Shown here: positions 34,663-44,574 of the stretch, one piece after another | Layout: the number at the start of each line of letters is the position of its first letter | Numbering within the stretch: position 1 is the first letter of the stretch | Assembly: GCA_944324455.1 (NCBI GenBank) | Contig: CALUWJ010000003.1 | Span: 62,001 to 126,000 of the forward strand | DNA length: 64,000 nt | Source of the DNA: Candidatus Gastranaerophilales bacterium | Lineage (GTDB): Bacteria > Cyanobacteriota > Vampirovibrionia > Gastranaerophilales > Gastranaerophilaceae | Reading direction: 5' to 3' | Position numbers and translations under genes: made by a program | Notes under the pieces: generated by a model | The model's database searches: none | Told to the model about the DNA's origin: nothing | Seen by the model: the letters and a program-made list of their open reading frames with translations, nothing else

Positions 34663-36117
34663 TTATTTTTCCAACTCTTGTTTTAATAATTTATTTAATA
34701 ATTGTGGATTTGCTCTGCCTTTTGTTTCTTTCATTGCTTGACCTACAAAGAAACCAAACAACTTGTCTTTTCCACCTTTATATGCTGCAACTTGTTCAGG
34801 GTTGTCATTAATAATTTTTTGTACAATCGGTAAAATTGAGCTTTCATCTGATATTACAGATAGACCTTTTTGCTCAACAAGCTCTTGAGCATCTTTACCT
34901 GTTTTTAAAATATCGATTATTAAGCTTTTTGCAATATTGTTTGAAATTGTACCTTTTTTCAATAATCCTAATAATTTTGCAAAATTTTCAACAGATAATT
35001 TTGAATCTTCTATTGAAATTTTTTCTTCTTTTAAGAATGCAGCAACTTCACCCATTAAGAAGTTTGAAGCTGTTTTAGCGTCAACATCGGTTTTTAGTAA
35101 TTCATCAAAATATTTTGCCATTTCAATTTGATTTACTATAACGCTTGCATCATATTCACTCAAGCCTGCTTTTTGGTATCTTTCCATTTTTTCATCAGGC
35201 AATTCAGGCATTTTGCTTCTTATTTCTTCAATCCATTCTTTTGAAATTTCAAGAGGCATTAAATCAGGCTCAGGGAAATAACGATAATCATGTGCATCTT
35301 CTTTACCTCTCATTGATGATGTTATACCTTCGTTATCATCCCACAATCTTGTTTCTTGAATTACTTCTCCGCCTTCTTCTAAAATTTCAGCTTGGCGAAT
35401 AAATTCATATTCCAATGCTCTTACTAAAGAACGAAAACTATTTACATTTTTGATTTCGGCACGAGTTCCGAATTCTTTTTGACCTATCGGACGTATAGAG
35501 ATATTAGCATCTGCTCTCATGGAACCTTCTTCAAGGTTTCCATCGCAAACGCCGATATATCTTAAAATATTTCTTAGTGTTTCAACATATTCTCTTGCTT
35601 CTTCAGGGCTTCTCATATCAGGCTCTGATACGATTTCTAATAATGGCGTTCCTGCTCTATTCAAATCAACTAAAGAATAGCTTGAACCGTATAATCCTGC
35701 TGCACCTGCGTGCACTAATTTTCCTGCATCTTCTTCAAGGTGTGCTCTGGTAATTCCGATTTTTTTATTTGAAATTTGTACCCAGCCACCAAGGCATATT
35801 GGTTCATCATATTGTGAAATTTGATATCCTTTTGGAAGGTCAGGATAAAAATATTGTTTTCTATCAAACTTGCAACGATTAGGAATGGTTGAGTGAAGTG
35901 CTAAACCCGTTAAAATGCCCATATTAACGCATTCTTTATTTAATACAGGTAAAACCCCCGGTAGTCCTAGAGTGATTGTTCCTGTTTCAGTATTTGGGTC
36001 TTTACCGAATTCACAGCCTTCTCTGCCAAAAATTTTACTGTTTGTTTTTAATTGGGCATGGACTTCAAGCCCTATAACCATTTCATATTTATCTTTGTAA
36101 GTTGATGTTTGAGACAT
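34663..36117 (-). CDS. gatB: Asp/Glu-tRNA amidotransferase subunit B
   Basis: The 484-residue tRNA-binding and kinase subunit of GatCAB. Landmarks: MVIGLEVHAQLKT (residues about 14-26), LGLPGVLPVLN, KQYFYPDLPKGYQISQYDEP, ARADANISIRP-type SMRADANISIRP, RDYRYFPEPDL-type HDYRYFPEPDL, and a C-terminal YqeY-like helical domain ending FFVGQAMKETKGRANPQLLN. Full length. AAGGAG precedes the ATG. Monocistronic and apart from gatC. Confidence 0.96.
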   Translation of the reverse strand: MSQTSTYKDKYEMVIGLEVHAQLKTNSKIFGREGCEFGKDPNTETGTITLGLPGVLPVLNKECVNMGILTGLALHSTIPNRCKFDRKQYFYPDLPKGYQISQYDEPICLGGWVQISNKKIGITRAHLEEDAGKLVHAGAAGLYGSSYSLVDLNRAGTPLLEIVSEPDMRSPEEAREYVETLRNILRYIGVCDGNLEEGSMRADANISIRPIGQKEFGTRAEIKNVNSFRSLVRALEYEFIRQAEILEEGGEVIQETRLWDDNEGITSSMRGKEDAHDYRYFPEPDLMPLEISKEWIEEIRSKMPELPDEKMERYQKAGLSEYDASVIVNQIEMAKYFDELLKTDVDAKTASNFLMGEVAAFLKEEKISIEDSKLSVENFAKLLGLLKKGTISNNIAKSLIIDILKTGKDAQELVEQKGLSVISDESSILPIVQKIINDNPEQVAAYKGGKDKLFGFFVGQAMKETKGRANPQLLNKLLKQELEK

Positions 36118-36261
36118 TTCTTCTCCTTGAATTATATTTTAATAAAATATTAGCATAAACATATTTTTAAAGATTATTAATTTAACAATTTTTAAATAAC
36201 AGGGCAATTTTTATTATGAAAATGTTTTTTATAATATAAAAAGGTATTGTAAGGGAATATT

Positions 36262-36999
36262 ATGCAGCAAAGTCCTATGACTCCATATAATCAAAACTCA
36301 ATGCAGGTACCTCCTCAAGGTGCTAACGCGGTAAGTATTAATATTTATTCACCTCAAGCTTTTGCTCAAGGTGCAAATTGTGCAACAAATCCTGTACAAA
36401 ATCCGCAATATTATTCTATGTATGGTCAAAATACCAATCCAAATTTGCCTTTATATCCTGCAAATTATAATAACATGTTTAATAATCAACCAAATATACC
36501 TTATCAAAATTCAAATGCCCTAAAAGCAAATGAACAACCAAATCTGTTAGAAAAAACAAGCAATTCAAATGAAGCAAGCAAAGCAGATGAAGCAAACAAA
36601 ACAGATAAAAAAGATGATGAAGCAAAAAAAATTGTACCTTTAACAGATGATTATATTAAAACTCTTGAAAAATATTTAAATGACGCAAATCCAAAAGTGC
36701 GTTTAATTGGTGCAAATGATTTAATGGAAAGATTCAAAGAGGATGAAAATCGAAAAGATAATCCAAGCTTAATTCCGTTATTAAATAAAATACTAAAAGA
36801 TCCTTCAGTAACAATAAGATTTGTTGGTTTATTGATAATGCAATTAGGTTACAGTGTTGGTAATGAAGAAACAATCCAAATATTAAAGCAGCTTCAACAA
36901 GCTAATAAAGATAAAACAGGTGAAGAACAGTTGATGATTTCAAAAATACTTCTTCAATTAGCAGCTCCTGAAGCAAAGGAAGTAACACAAGGTAGTTAA
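36262..36999 (+). CDS. HEAT-repeat protein with GANAVSINIY N-terminal signature
   Basis: A 245-residue protein. Residues about 17-32 read QGANAVSINIYSPQAF, nearly the same as in the gene at 37538. A low-complexity Asn/Pro/Tyr/Gln-rich linker follows (about 33-95), then an acidic Lys/Glu stretch and a C-terminal alpha-helical region (about 120-240; YLNDANPKVRLIGANDLMERF, LKDPSVTIRFVGLLIMQLG) typical of HEAT repeats. No signal peptide. TAAGGGA precedes the ATG. Likely a protein-protein interaction scaffold. Confidence 0.65.
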   Translation: MQQSPMTPYNQNSMQVPPQGANAVSINIYSPQAFAQGANCATNPVQNPQYYSMYGQNTNPNLPLYPANYNNMFNNQPNIPYQNSNALKANEQPNLLEKTSNSNEASKADEANKTDKKDDEAKKIVPLTDDYIKTLEKYLNDANPKVRLIGANDLMERFKEDENRKDNPSLIPLLNKILKDPSVTIRFVGLLIMQLGYSVGNEETIQILKQLQQANKDKTGEEQLMISKILLQLAAPEAKEVTQGS

Positions 37000-37001
37000 T
37001 T

Positions 37002-37439
37002 ATGACAATAATTTCAAAGACAGCAGGTGGTTTAAGTTTATTTTCATGTTTATCTGACATGCATAAAACTGCTGTTTTATCTTCCAATAATGAATATACT
37101 AAAGCTTCAGCTGATACTTTTATAGAAACTTCTCTTGCATCTCAAAAGGCAAATTATGTTTCATATAAAGATGCAAAAAGAAAAAATTGGTTATTGAAAA
37201 ATAACTTTATGGGCGGTATAAATGAAACATACGGTCGTATAAAGGGCTATTTTAAAGGTTTTTTCTCGACAGGTGTTCGCTATATTCCAAATTTTATATT
37301 AAGTTTGGGTGCAATTATTCCTAAAAATAAAGTTGTTGCAAATATATCAGCACTAGGCCTAGGGTTGGTAGAAATTTGGGACTTTATTAAAAATTCATCA
37401 GGTATTTTTGAAAGAAATGACTATTTAAATTTAAAATAA
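37002..37439 (+). CDS. Hypothetical protein between two HEAT-repeat genes
   Basis: A 145-residue protein of unknown family, starting MTIISKTAGGLSLFSCLSDM. A basic central region (KDAKRKNWLLKNNFMGGINE) precedes a hydrophobic stretch (about 95-125, YIPNFILSLGAIIPKNKVVANISALGLG-like) that may associate with membrane. The ATG is 2 bp after the preceding stop, so the two genes are probably cotranscribed; no clear ribosome-binding site of its own. Confidence 0.55.
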   Translation: MTIISKTAGGLSLFSCLSDMHKTAVLSSNNEYTKASADTFIETSLASQKANYVSYKDAKRKNWLLKNNFMGGINETYGRIKGYFKGFFSTGVRYIPNFILSLGAIIPKNKVVANISALGLGLVEIWDFIKNSSGIFERNDYLNLK

Positions 37440-37537
37440 TTTTAAAAAATGTTAAGAAAAGTTAAAATATTAGCAATTAAATAAATTCACATGTGTTATA
37501 CAGGACGTGTGGAGATTACACAAAAAAGGAGAAATCA

Positions 37538-38794
37538 ATGATTCAACCCACAAATGCTCAACAGTTATACCCGCAAGCAGGCGGAGCAAATGCAGTAAGC
37601 ATTAACATATATAATCCTACAGCTTATGGTTCAACACCTCAAAATAGTTCACAAGCTGTACCTTATAATTATCAAAATTCATTGTATCAAATGCCGCAAG
37701 CATCAGCATATCAACAACAATCAATGCCAAATGCATACCAACAATACATGCCGATGCAAAATCCAGTAGCGCAACAAACTGTTGTTCCGCAAATAGCTGC
37801 TCCAAATGAAAATTTGCAACAAGTTACTTCCCAAGCTCCTGTTGAATTTCAACCAAGTCAAACAGCAAGCCAAGTATTAGAATCACCGGCTCCTCAAATG
37901 ATGCCTGAAAGTGTAATGGCTCAGCCACAAGCACAACAAGTATCAATTGAACAGCCGCAAGTACAGCAAGCCCAAGTTCAACAACCTCAAACAGAACAAA
38001 TTCAAACTGAACAAGCTCAAGCTGCTCAAGCACAACCTCAAGTTGAAACACAAAAAGCTGTTCAAGAAGTTCCAACAACAATTAATACTGATGAATTAAT
38101 ACAACAATTAAAAGATTCTGATTCTGAAAAAAGAGCTAATGCAATTGATAAGATAGCTTCTTATGCTCAAGGCGATCCAAAAGAAGCGCTGCAAGTTGTA
38201 TCAGAGCCAATCATGAATGCTTTGGTAGATATAATTAAAGAAGATACATCAGGACTTGAAGGCCCATCTGAAAAACAAATTGCAATAGCAGAAAAAATTT
38301 CAAAAGGTGAAAAAACAACACCTGAAGAAGATGCATTGTTTGAACAATCATCTCCAAGAGATAAGGCAAATATAAACAGAATTTTTGCTCTATACACATT
38401 GGCAATGATTCAAAAACTTCAAAGAGATGAATTAAATCAATATATTGAAACACAAAAAGCAAATGGTGAACAACCTATTGCGCCACTAGCTTTAAATGAT
38501 TTAATCGGTTTCAATGATGTAGTAAATATAATTAACAATGATTCAAGACCTGAAGTTAAAGTTGCTGCTATCCAAGCTCTACAATATGTAGCAGAACCAC
38601 AAGATCTTGAAAATGTTAAACAAATTTTGGCTGACTCATTAAATTCAAGCGATGAAGCAATTAAAGCAGTTGCAGATGAAACAATTGCAAAATTAAATGG
38701 CACAACAGCTCAACCGGCAGAAACTGCTAAAGAAAATACAAAAGCTGAAATGGCGCCTAAAGCAGAAGAAAAACAAACAAACGCAGCTGCGTAG
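37538..38794 (+). CDS. HEAT-repeat protein with Gln/Pro-rich linker and GANAVSINIY signature
   Basis: A 418-residue protein. The N-terminus holds GGANAVSINIYNPTAYG (about 12-28), shared with the gene at 36262. Residues about 30-190 are a Gln/Pro/Ala-rich low-complexity linker with QPQVQQAQVQQPQ-type runs. Residues about 190-395 contain HEAT-like helical repeats (LIQQLKDSDSEKRANAIDKI; NDSRPEVKVAAIQALQYVAE; LNSSDEAIKAVADETIAKL). The start at 37538 has AAGGAG; the upstream Met at 37493 does not. A strong terminator follows. Probably a scaffold paralogous to the 36262 product. Confidence 0.65.
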   Translation: MIQPTNAQQLYPQAGGANAVSINIYNPTAYGSTPQNSSQAVPYNYQNSLYQMPQASAYQQQSMPNAYQQYMPMQNPVAQQTVVPQIAAPNENLQQVTSQAPVEFQPSQTASQVLESPAPQMMPESVMAQPQAQQVSIEQPQVQQAQVQQPQTEQIQTEQAQAAQAQPQVETQKAVQEVPTTINTDELIQQLKDSDSEKRANAIDKIASYAQGDPKEALQVVSEPIMNALVDIIKEDTSGLEGPSEKQIAIAEKISKGEKTTPEEDALFEQSSPRDKANINRIFALYTLAMIQKLQRDELNQYIETQKANGEQPIAPLALNDLIGFNDVVNIINNDSRPEVKVAAIQALQYVAEPQDLENVKQILADSLNSSDEAIKAVADETIAKLNGTTAQPAETAKENTKAEMAPKAEEKQTNAAA

Positions 38795-38824
38795 TATAAA
38801 TTGAAAAGCATTAAGTGGGAAAAT

Positions 38825-38852
38825 AAAAGACCTGATTTATATCAGGTCTTTT
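38825..38852. terminator. Bidirectional terminator
   Basis: AAAAGACCTGAT (38825-38836) pairs with ATCAGGTCTTTT (38841-38852). It serves the HEAT gene on the plus strand and the transglycosylase gene on the minus strand, whose stop codon lies inside it. Confidence 0.85.
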
Positions 38853-40860
38853 TATGTGTTTTAATTTTAGTTGAATATATGTTTATATATACCCAATAAG
38901 AAGAAAGAATTTTTTTAATATAGTTTTTAGTTTCTAAATAGGGTATATTTTCCACAAAAACATCTATTTCAGATGACGTAATTAATGAATTATTTAACCA
39001 TTTGTCAATGTTTCCCGGGCCTGCATTGTATGCTAATATTGCAAGATATTCATTGCCGTTAAAATAATCAATTAAATATCTATAATATTTCATTCCTATT
39101 TTGATATTTTCATCAGGATTAAGTAATGTGTCTTTCGAAACAGAAGTTTTTTCAATAAAATTTGCAGTCGGTTGCATAAGTTGACTTAAGCCTAGCGCCC
39201 CTACTGCGCTTTTGGCGTTTTTGTCAAAGTGGCTTTCTTCTCTTATTAGGCTTAAAAACAAATAAGGGCTTAATTTAAAATCTTTTGCATTTTCATTTAT
39301 GATATCTTCAAATAAAATAGGATACATAAGTTTTAATTCATAATTTGAAAATGTTAATTTTTGATTTTTTTCTTGAGTGTCGTCATTCTGGAGAGTTTGA
39401 TATTTTTCAAGTAATTTATTTTTGGCTAGATTTATTGATTTTGGGTAATTTTCTTTTTTGTATGCAACCCAAGATTGTATAAACTCATCATTTATTTTTA
39501 AATCATCAATTGTATTATAGTCATTATTTTCTGCTAATAATAAAAGAAAATCATCCTTAAATAATTGTTTGTTTATTAGATTAATGTTGTATTCTGTGAC
39601 AGGTTTTTTAATTATTAATTTTTTAGCTTTTGACATTTTTAATTGTCTGGCAGATAAAAATGAATAATAGCTTAAAGGATAGTTATTTATAATATAATAA
39701 AATGTATCTTTGGCTTGTTTGTTTTTCTTTTCATTTAATAATGTTCTTCCGTACCAATATGCAACTCTTGGTGCATCAATTGAATCAAAATATATTTCTT
39801 TATGTGTTTTTGCAAGTTCTTCGCAGGTTCTGTATCTTTTTAACTTATAGTTATACCAAAAAACTTCCCATAAAGAGTTTGAAGCCCAGATTGATGTCGG
39901 ATAGTTTTCTATGATTGATTCATATAGTTTTATAGAACGAATCGATGTTAATGATTCAGCTAAATCATAAGTGACTGTTGAATGAATATAAGAATTGTTG
40001 TATTTAGTGTATAAATCTTGTAGAGTTGATATTTTATCGGCTTTTGAGAGGAAAATTAATCTATCAATTTGGTTTGATATTTCTTTTTCTTCAACCGCAC
40101 TTGTTTTTAAATTTAGTCCTTTTAAAATTGTTTGTTTTTCTTTGTCGTATTGTTTTGTGCCTTTGTAACAACGAGCTATATTTGACCAATTTTTTGAAAA
40201 ATTTGTGTTTTTGTAGGCTTTTAATGCTTCATTATATTTTTCGTTTTGCAAATATGCATTAGCAATAATATCCCAATCATCTTTATTTAGTTCGTTTTGA
40301 AATTTTAAAACTTCTTCTAATGAATTGAGTGCAAATTTGCCATTTGGTGCGTAATCAAGGTATTCAATATATTTTTCTTTTGCTAATACATTGTTATTTT
40401 TTTGTAAAATTTGTGCTAATTTATATCCGCTAGCAATAGCAAAATCGCTTTTTGGATATGTTTTTTGTATATATGCGAATTTTTTTTGGAGTTGATTTTT
40501 AGAGTTTAGTTTTAATTCATTACTTAAAATAGCTTCATTATATAAAACATAAGGGCGTAAATTTTTATCTTTTGTGTGTTTTATAAGCTCTCTAATTTTT
40601 TTGAGTGCAGTTTTTTTATCTTGCAAGTTGTTTGCGCATTGAAACTCTTTTAATAAAGAAAGCTCGTATAGTTTTGACATTCTTTTGATTTTAGAAAAGT
40701 TATAATAGGCATCTTGATACTTTTCTTGATTATAAAAAATCATGCCTTGAGAATAAAACTTTTGCCATTTATTTTCTTGACTGATTTTTAAAAAAACAAA
40801 AGTAAATATTAGTGTCAGTGTAAAAAGGGAAGCCAGTAGTATATTTAAATATTTTCGCAT
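38842..40860 (-). CDS. Soluble lytic transglycosylase (Slt70-like)
   Basis: A 672-residue periplasmic enzyme that cleaves peptidoglycan glycan strands. Residues about 8-27 are a signal anchor (LLASLFTLTLIFTFVFLKI). Next is a long TPR-like alpha superhelix (GMIFYNQEKYQDAYYNFSKI and similar), then a C-terminal SLT domain with catalytic Glu in SLIREESHFDKNAKS, followed by GALGLSQLMQPTA and LAILAYNAGPGNIDKW. The promoter suggests a leaderless start: TTGAGC, 17 bp, TAAAAT, 6 nt, ATG, with no Shine-Dalgarno sequence. HLR1-like repeats abut the -35. Confidence 0.88.
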   Translation of the reverse strand: MRKYLNILLASLFTLTLIFTFVFLKISQENKWQKFYSQGMIFYNQEKYQDAYYNFSKIKRMSKLYELSLLKEFQCANNLQDKKTALKKIRELIKHTKDKNLRPYVLYNEAILSNELKLNSKNQLQKKFAYIQKTYPKSDFAIASGYKLAQILQKNNNVLAKEKYIEYLDYAPNGKFALNSLEEVLKFQNELNKDDWDIIANAYLQNEKYNEALKAYKNTNFSKNWSNIARCYKGTKQYDKEKQTILKGLNLKTSAVEEKEISNQIDRLIFLSKADKISTLQDLYTKYNNSYIHSTVTYDLAESLTSIRSIKLYESIIENYPTSIWASNSLWEVFWYNYKLKRYRTCEELAKTHKEIYFDSIDAPRVAYWYGRTLLNEKKNKQAKDTFYYIINNYPLSYYSFLSARQLKMSKAKKLIIKKPVTEYNINLINKQLFKDDFLLLLAENNDYNTIDDLKINDEFIQSWVAYKKENYPKSINLAKNKLLEKYQTLQNDDTQEKNQKLTFSNYELKLMYPILFEDIINENAKDFKLSPYLFLSLIREESHFDKNAKSAVGALGLSQLMQPTANFIEKTSVSKDTLLNPDENIKIGMKYYRYLIDYFNGNEYLAILAYNAGPGNIDKWLNNSLITSSEIDVFVENIPYLETKNYIKKILSSYWVYINIYSTKIKTHKKT

Positions 40861-40866
40861 ATACTA

Positions 40867-40895
40867 ATTTTACTTAAATTGATAGCTAAGCTCAA
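40867..40895 (-). promoter_or_regulatory. Predicted leaderless promoter of the transglycosylase gene
   Basis: Minus strand: TTGAGC (40890-40895), 17-bp spacer, TAAAAT (40867-40872), then 6 nt to the ATG at 40860. Confidence 0.65.
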
Positions 40896-40896
40896 A

Positions 40897-40914
40897 CCTG
40901 TAAATTTTTGTAAA
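40897..40914 (-). promoter_or_regulatory. HLR1-like direct repeat next to the -35
   Basis: Minus strand: TTTACAAA, two bases, TTTACAGG; the distal half-site matches (G/T)TTACA(A/T)(A/T) fully and the proximal one at six of eight positions. It ends one base before the -35 of the transglycosylase promoter. Confidence 0.35.
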
Positions 40915-40950
40915 ATATAATCGATTTTAAAATTTTAAAATCGATTATAT
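40915..40950. repeat. Perfect 36-bp AT-rich palindrome
   Basis: Two 18-bp perfect arms meet between 40932 and 40933, with TCGA near the outer part of each arm. It lies between the transglycosylase promoter and the rubrerythrin 3' end. It could be an operator or a terminator-like hairpin. Confidence 0.7.
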
Positions 40951-41065
40951 AATTTATTATATTTAATCTTTTTTAGATTATTTTTTTAGATTATTGATTG
41001 TATTAATCTAATATGATTATAAAAAGTTATGTATATATTCCTTATGAATTTGTATTAATAAGGTT

Positions 41066-41608
41066 TTAGAAATTATTTTCTTTAATGAAAAAATATGCTT
41101 TAGGATGAGCGCATACAGGGCAAACCTCCGGTGCTTCTTTGCCTTCAAGAGCAAATCCGCAGTTTGCGCATTCCCATGTTTGTTTTTCATCTTTTTTAAA
41201 GACTTCATTTTTTTCAAGATTTTCAAGAAGTTTTTTGTAGCGTTTTTCATGATGATTTTCAATTGAAGCAACACCTCTAAATAATCTTGCTATTTCATCA
41301 AAACCTTCTTCATCTGCAATACGAGCAAACTCTGGATACATTGAAGTATGCTCATAGTTTTCACCTTGAATGCAATCTTTTAAGTTTTCTTCAGTTGATT
41401 TAATGGCACCGCCTGATAAAATCTTAAACCAAAGTTTTGCGTGTTCTTTTTCGTTGTTTGCTGTGTTTTCAAAAATTTGAGCCATTTGAACATAGCCTTC
41501 TTTTTTGGCTTTTGATGAATAATAAGTGTATTTGTTTCTCGCTTGAGATTCACCTGCAAAAGCAGCCCATAGGTTTTTCTCTGTTTGAGTGCCTTTTAAA
41601 TCTTTCAT
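41066..41608 (-). CDS. Rubrerythrin
   Basis: A 180-residue non-heme diiron peroxidase for anaerobic oxidative-stress defence. The ferritin-like part has the diiron ligands in [15 protein letters not shown] and [14 protein letters not shown], then in [19 protein letters not shown] and [11 protein letters not shown]. The C-terminal rubredoxin domain has [10 protein letters not shown] and [11 protein letters not shown] (two CxxC pairs). AAAGGAG precedes the ATG. Supports an anaerobic lifestyle. It lies immediately downstream of ileS on the same strand. Confidence 0.95.
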   Translation of the reverse strand: MKDLKGTQTEKNLWAAFAGESQARNKYTYYSSKAKKEGYVQMAQIFENTANNEKEHAKLWFKILSGGAIKSTEENLKDCIQGENYEHTSMYPEFARIADEEGFDEIARLFRGVASIENHHEKRYKKLLENLEKNEVFKKDEKQTWECANCGFALEGKEAPEVCPVCAHPKAYFFIKENNF

Positions 41609-41612
41609 CTGA

Positions 41613-44426
41613 TTACTCCTTTATAGCGTTATTACAATCTGTGCAGATACCATCAGTGTTTAATTCTCTATATTTCCAGCAACGAGCACATTTTTCACCC
41701 TTTGCTTTCATAACTTTAACATCATAATCATCTTGAGAATATTCATTTAAGATATCTTCATTGTTTTCATTAGAAGTGTAAACATGAGATACAATATATA
41801 AATCACCCAAAAGTTTAGAATACTTGTCTAAAAGCATAGTTTTATCTTTATCTTTTGAGGTTATAATAATATCTGCTTCAAGAGATGAACCGATAATTTT
41901 AGGGTCTGATGAGCGAAGCGGCTCAATTGCTTTTGAAACAATTTCTCTTGTTTTTAAAAGTTTTGAAAATTCTTCATCCAGTTTTTCATTTACCCATTCA
42001 GGTTTAACCTTTGCCCAAGGAGTTAAAAGAGCAGATTTATACTCTTTTTGATTTTCAGGCATGTTTTGCCAAATATCTTCAGCCTGATGCGGCATAACGG
42101 GAACTAAAATACTAATTAATGTATGTAAAATTTCATACATAACAGTTTGACAAGCTCTCCTTGATAAGGATTTTTTGCCTTGGGTGTATAATCTATCTTT
42201 TACAATGTCAAGATAGAATGAACTTAAATCTGTGCTTGCAAAATTTTGAAGATGTTGGAAATATTTATAAAACTCATAAGTTTCAAATGCGCTATCAACA
42301 TTTTTAATTAATTGAGCAAGTCTTGATAGAGCGAATTTATCAATTTCTTCAAGATTATCATATTCTACATAATCTTTTTTAGGTTCGAAATCATATAAAT
42401 TTCCTAATAAAAATCTTATTGTGTTTCTTGTTTTTTTGAATACTTCAACGAGCTGTTTGATTAAATTATCGCCGATTTTAACATCGTTTCTATAATCAAC
42501 ACTTGCTGCCCATAATCTTAATACGTCAGCGCCATAGACTTTTATTATTTCTTGAGGTGTAACAATATTGCCTAATGATTTAGACATTTTTCTGCCTTCA
42601 CCATCTAAGACAAACCCATGCGTTAAAACTGATTTATATGGAGCCATATTATCTGTTGCGCTTGCGATTAATAAAGATGATTGGAACCAGCCTCTATGTT
42701 GATCTGACCCTTCTAAATACATATCAACCGGTATTACAGGGTTTCCGTCTGTTTGAAATTCATTTTTTCTTGCTTTTACAACAGCATCCCAAGAAGCACC
42801 TGAATCAAACCAAACGTCCATGATGTCATTTTCTTTTTCAAATTCATCACATCCGCATTCGCATTTATAGCCCTCGGGCAAGAAATCTTTAGCTTCATAT
42901 TTTACCCAAGCATCAGATGATTCATTTTTGAATTTTTCAGATATTAATTTAATTGTTTCATCGTTAATGATTGGTTTTTTACATTTTTTGCAATATAAAA
43001 TAGGAATAGGTACACCCCAAGCACGTTGTCTTGAAATACACCATTCAGAGCGGTTTTCAACCATGTTTGAAATTCTTTTTTCGCCTGAAGCAGGGAACCA
43101 ATCAACTTTTTTAATGTTTTCTAAAACATTATCTTTAAACATTGAAACTTTTACAAACCATTGAGGAGTAGAACGATACATTACAGGGTTTTTACATCTC
43201 CAGCAATGAGGGTATGAGTGCATGATTTCTTGCGATTTAATCAATGCACCTTTTTCTTTTAATCTATCTATTACGATTTTATTTCCTTTATAATATGGAA
43301 CACTCTCTAAATCCTCTACTTCATTTGTCCAACAGCCTTTTGAATCAAATGGAGAGAATGTTTCAAGACCATATTTTTGTCCAACCTCCCAGTCTTCAAG
43401 ACCATGACCTGGGGCAGTGTGAACTGAACCTGTACCGGCATCTAGCGTTACATGATCTCCTAAAATTAATAATGATTCTTTATTATATAGCGGGTGTTTT
43501 GCTTTAAAGTATTCAAATTCTGAACCTTTTAGTTCACCTAATTTTTTAATATTTTCCCATTCTACATCTTTTAAAAATGCGTCTAGTAGGTCACTTGCAA
43601 CAAAATAGTTGTTTTCTTGATATTCAAAAATTGTATAGTTATATCTTTCATTTAAACAAATACCAAGGTTAGATGGGATTGTCCAAGGTGTTGTTGTCCA
43701 AATTATTGAATAAAGTTTGTTTGATGAAACAATATTTGCTTTTTGATATAGTTTTTCATAATCTTTTAATTCAAATCTTACATAAATTGATTCAGATGAA
43801 ATATCAGCATATTCAACTTCTGCTTCAGCTAAAGCTGTTTCACAGCTTGCACACCAATATACAGGTTTTAGACCTTTTTGGATGTATCCTTTTTTATACA
43901 TTTGCCAGAATAATTCAACTTGGCGTGCTTCATATTCAGGTGCTATTGTTAAATAAGGATGTTCCCAATCACCTAAAACACCAAGACGCTTAAAGTTTTC
44001 CTCTTGTCCTTTTAGATTTTTTGCGGCAAACTCTCTGCATTTTTGTCTTAATTCAAGTGGAGTTAGAGCACTTCTTCCGCCTTTAATATTTTTTACAACA
44101 GCATTTTCAATAGGAAGCCCATGGGCATCATACCCGGGAACATAAGGAGTATAAAAACCTAATTGAGTTTTATATTTTAGGACGATATCTTTTAAGATTT
44201 TATTTAGGGCATGCCCGATGTGAATTTTATCAGAGCTTAAGTAAGGAGGACCGTCATGTAAAATAAAGCTTTTATTTCCGTTATTTTTTTCAAGCATTTT
44301 TTCATAAATTTTATTTTCATTCCAGAATTTTTGAATTTCTACTTCTCGAATTGCAGCATTTGCACGCATTGCAAGAGTAGTTTTAGGAAGATTAAGAGTA
44401 TCTTTAAATTGTTTTTCTTCAGTCAT
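41613..44426 (-). CDS. ileS: Isoleucyl-tRNA synthetase
   Basis: A class I synthetase of 937 residues. The HIGH motif is in [16 protein letters not shown], an editing (CP1) domain follows with [18 protein letters not shown] is in [13 protein letters not shown], and a C-terminal zinc finger has CARCWKY and CTDCNNA. This zinc finger is the bacterial type. The ATG at 44426 has AGAGG; a Met at 44471 lacks one. Cotranscription with rubrerythrin is likely (4-bp gap). Confidence 0.97.
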   Translation of the reverse strand: MTEEKQFKDTLNLPKTTLAMRANAAIREVEIQKFWNENKIYEKMLEKNNGNKSFILHDGPPYLSSDKIHIGHALNKILKDIVLKYKTQLGFYTPYVPGYDAHGLPIENAVVKNIKGGRSALTPLELRQKCREFAAKNLKGQEENFKRLGVLGDWEHPYLTIAPEYEARQVELFWQMYKKGYIQKGLKPVYWCASCETALAEAEVEYADISSESIYVRFELKDYEKLYQKANIVSSNKLYSIIWTTTPWTIPSNLGICLNERYNYTIFEYQENNYFVASDLLDAFLKDVEWENIKKLGELKGSEFEYFKAKHPLYNKESLLILGDHVTLDAGTGSVHTAPGHGLEDWEVGQKYGLETFSPFDSKGCWTNEVEDLESVPYYKGNKIVIDRLKEKGALIKSQEIMHSYPHCWRCKNPVMYRSTPQWFVKVSMFKDNVLENIKKVDWFPASGEKRISNMVENRSEWCISRQRAWGVPIPILYCKKCKKPIINDETIKLISEKFKNESSDAWVKYEAKDFLPEGYKCECGCDEFEKENDIMDVWFDSGASWDAVVKARKNEFQTDGNPVIPVDMYLEGSDQHRGWFQSSLLIASATDNMAPYKSVLTHGFVLDGEGRKMSKSLGNIVTPQEIIKVYGADVLRLWAASVDYRNDVKIGDNLIKQLVEVFKKTRNTIRFLLGNLYDFEPKKDYVEYDNLEEIDKFALSRLAQLIKNVDSAFETYEFYKYFQHLQNFASTDLSSFYLDIVKDRLYTQGKKSLSRRACQTVMYEILHTLISILVPVMPHQAEDIWQNMPENQKEYKSALLTPWAKVKPEWVNEKLDEEFSKLLKTREIVSKAIEPLRSSDPKIIGSSLEADIIITSKDKDKTMLLDKYSKLLGDLYIVSHVYTSNENNEDILNEYSQDDYDVKVMKAKGEKCARCWKYRELNTDGICTDCNNAIKE

Positions 44427-44574
44427 TTTAACCTCTATATTTAAGTATTGAATGATTAAATTATACAACAAAATGTTTTATAAAGTGAATTTAAATAAAT
44501 TGTCTTACTTTCTTAATGAATTATTATTTTGTTTGTGATAGGATTAACCTTATTGAAGACTTGAGGAGAATTTA

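Noticed and set aside
37824-38703. Several minus-strand ORFs opposite the Gln/Pro-rich HEAT gene
   Set aside because: They arise from the low-complexity CAA/CCA codons of the real gene read on the other strand.
41017-41274. 85-codon minus-strand ORF over rubrerythrin
   Set aside because: It overlaps the well-supported rubrerythrin gene in another frame; a shadow.
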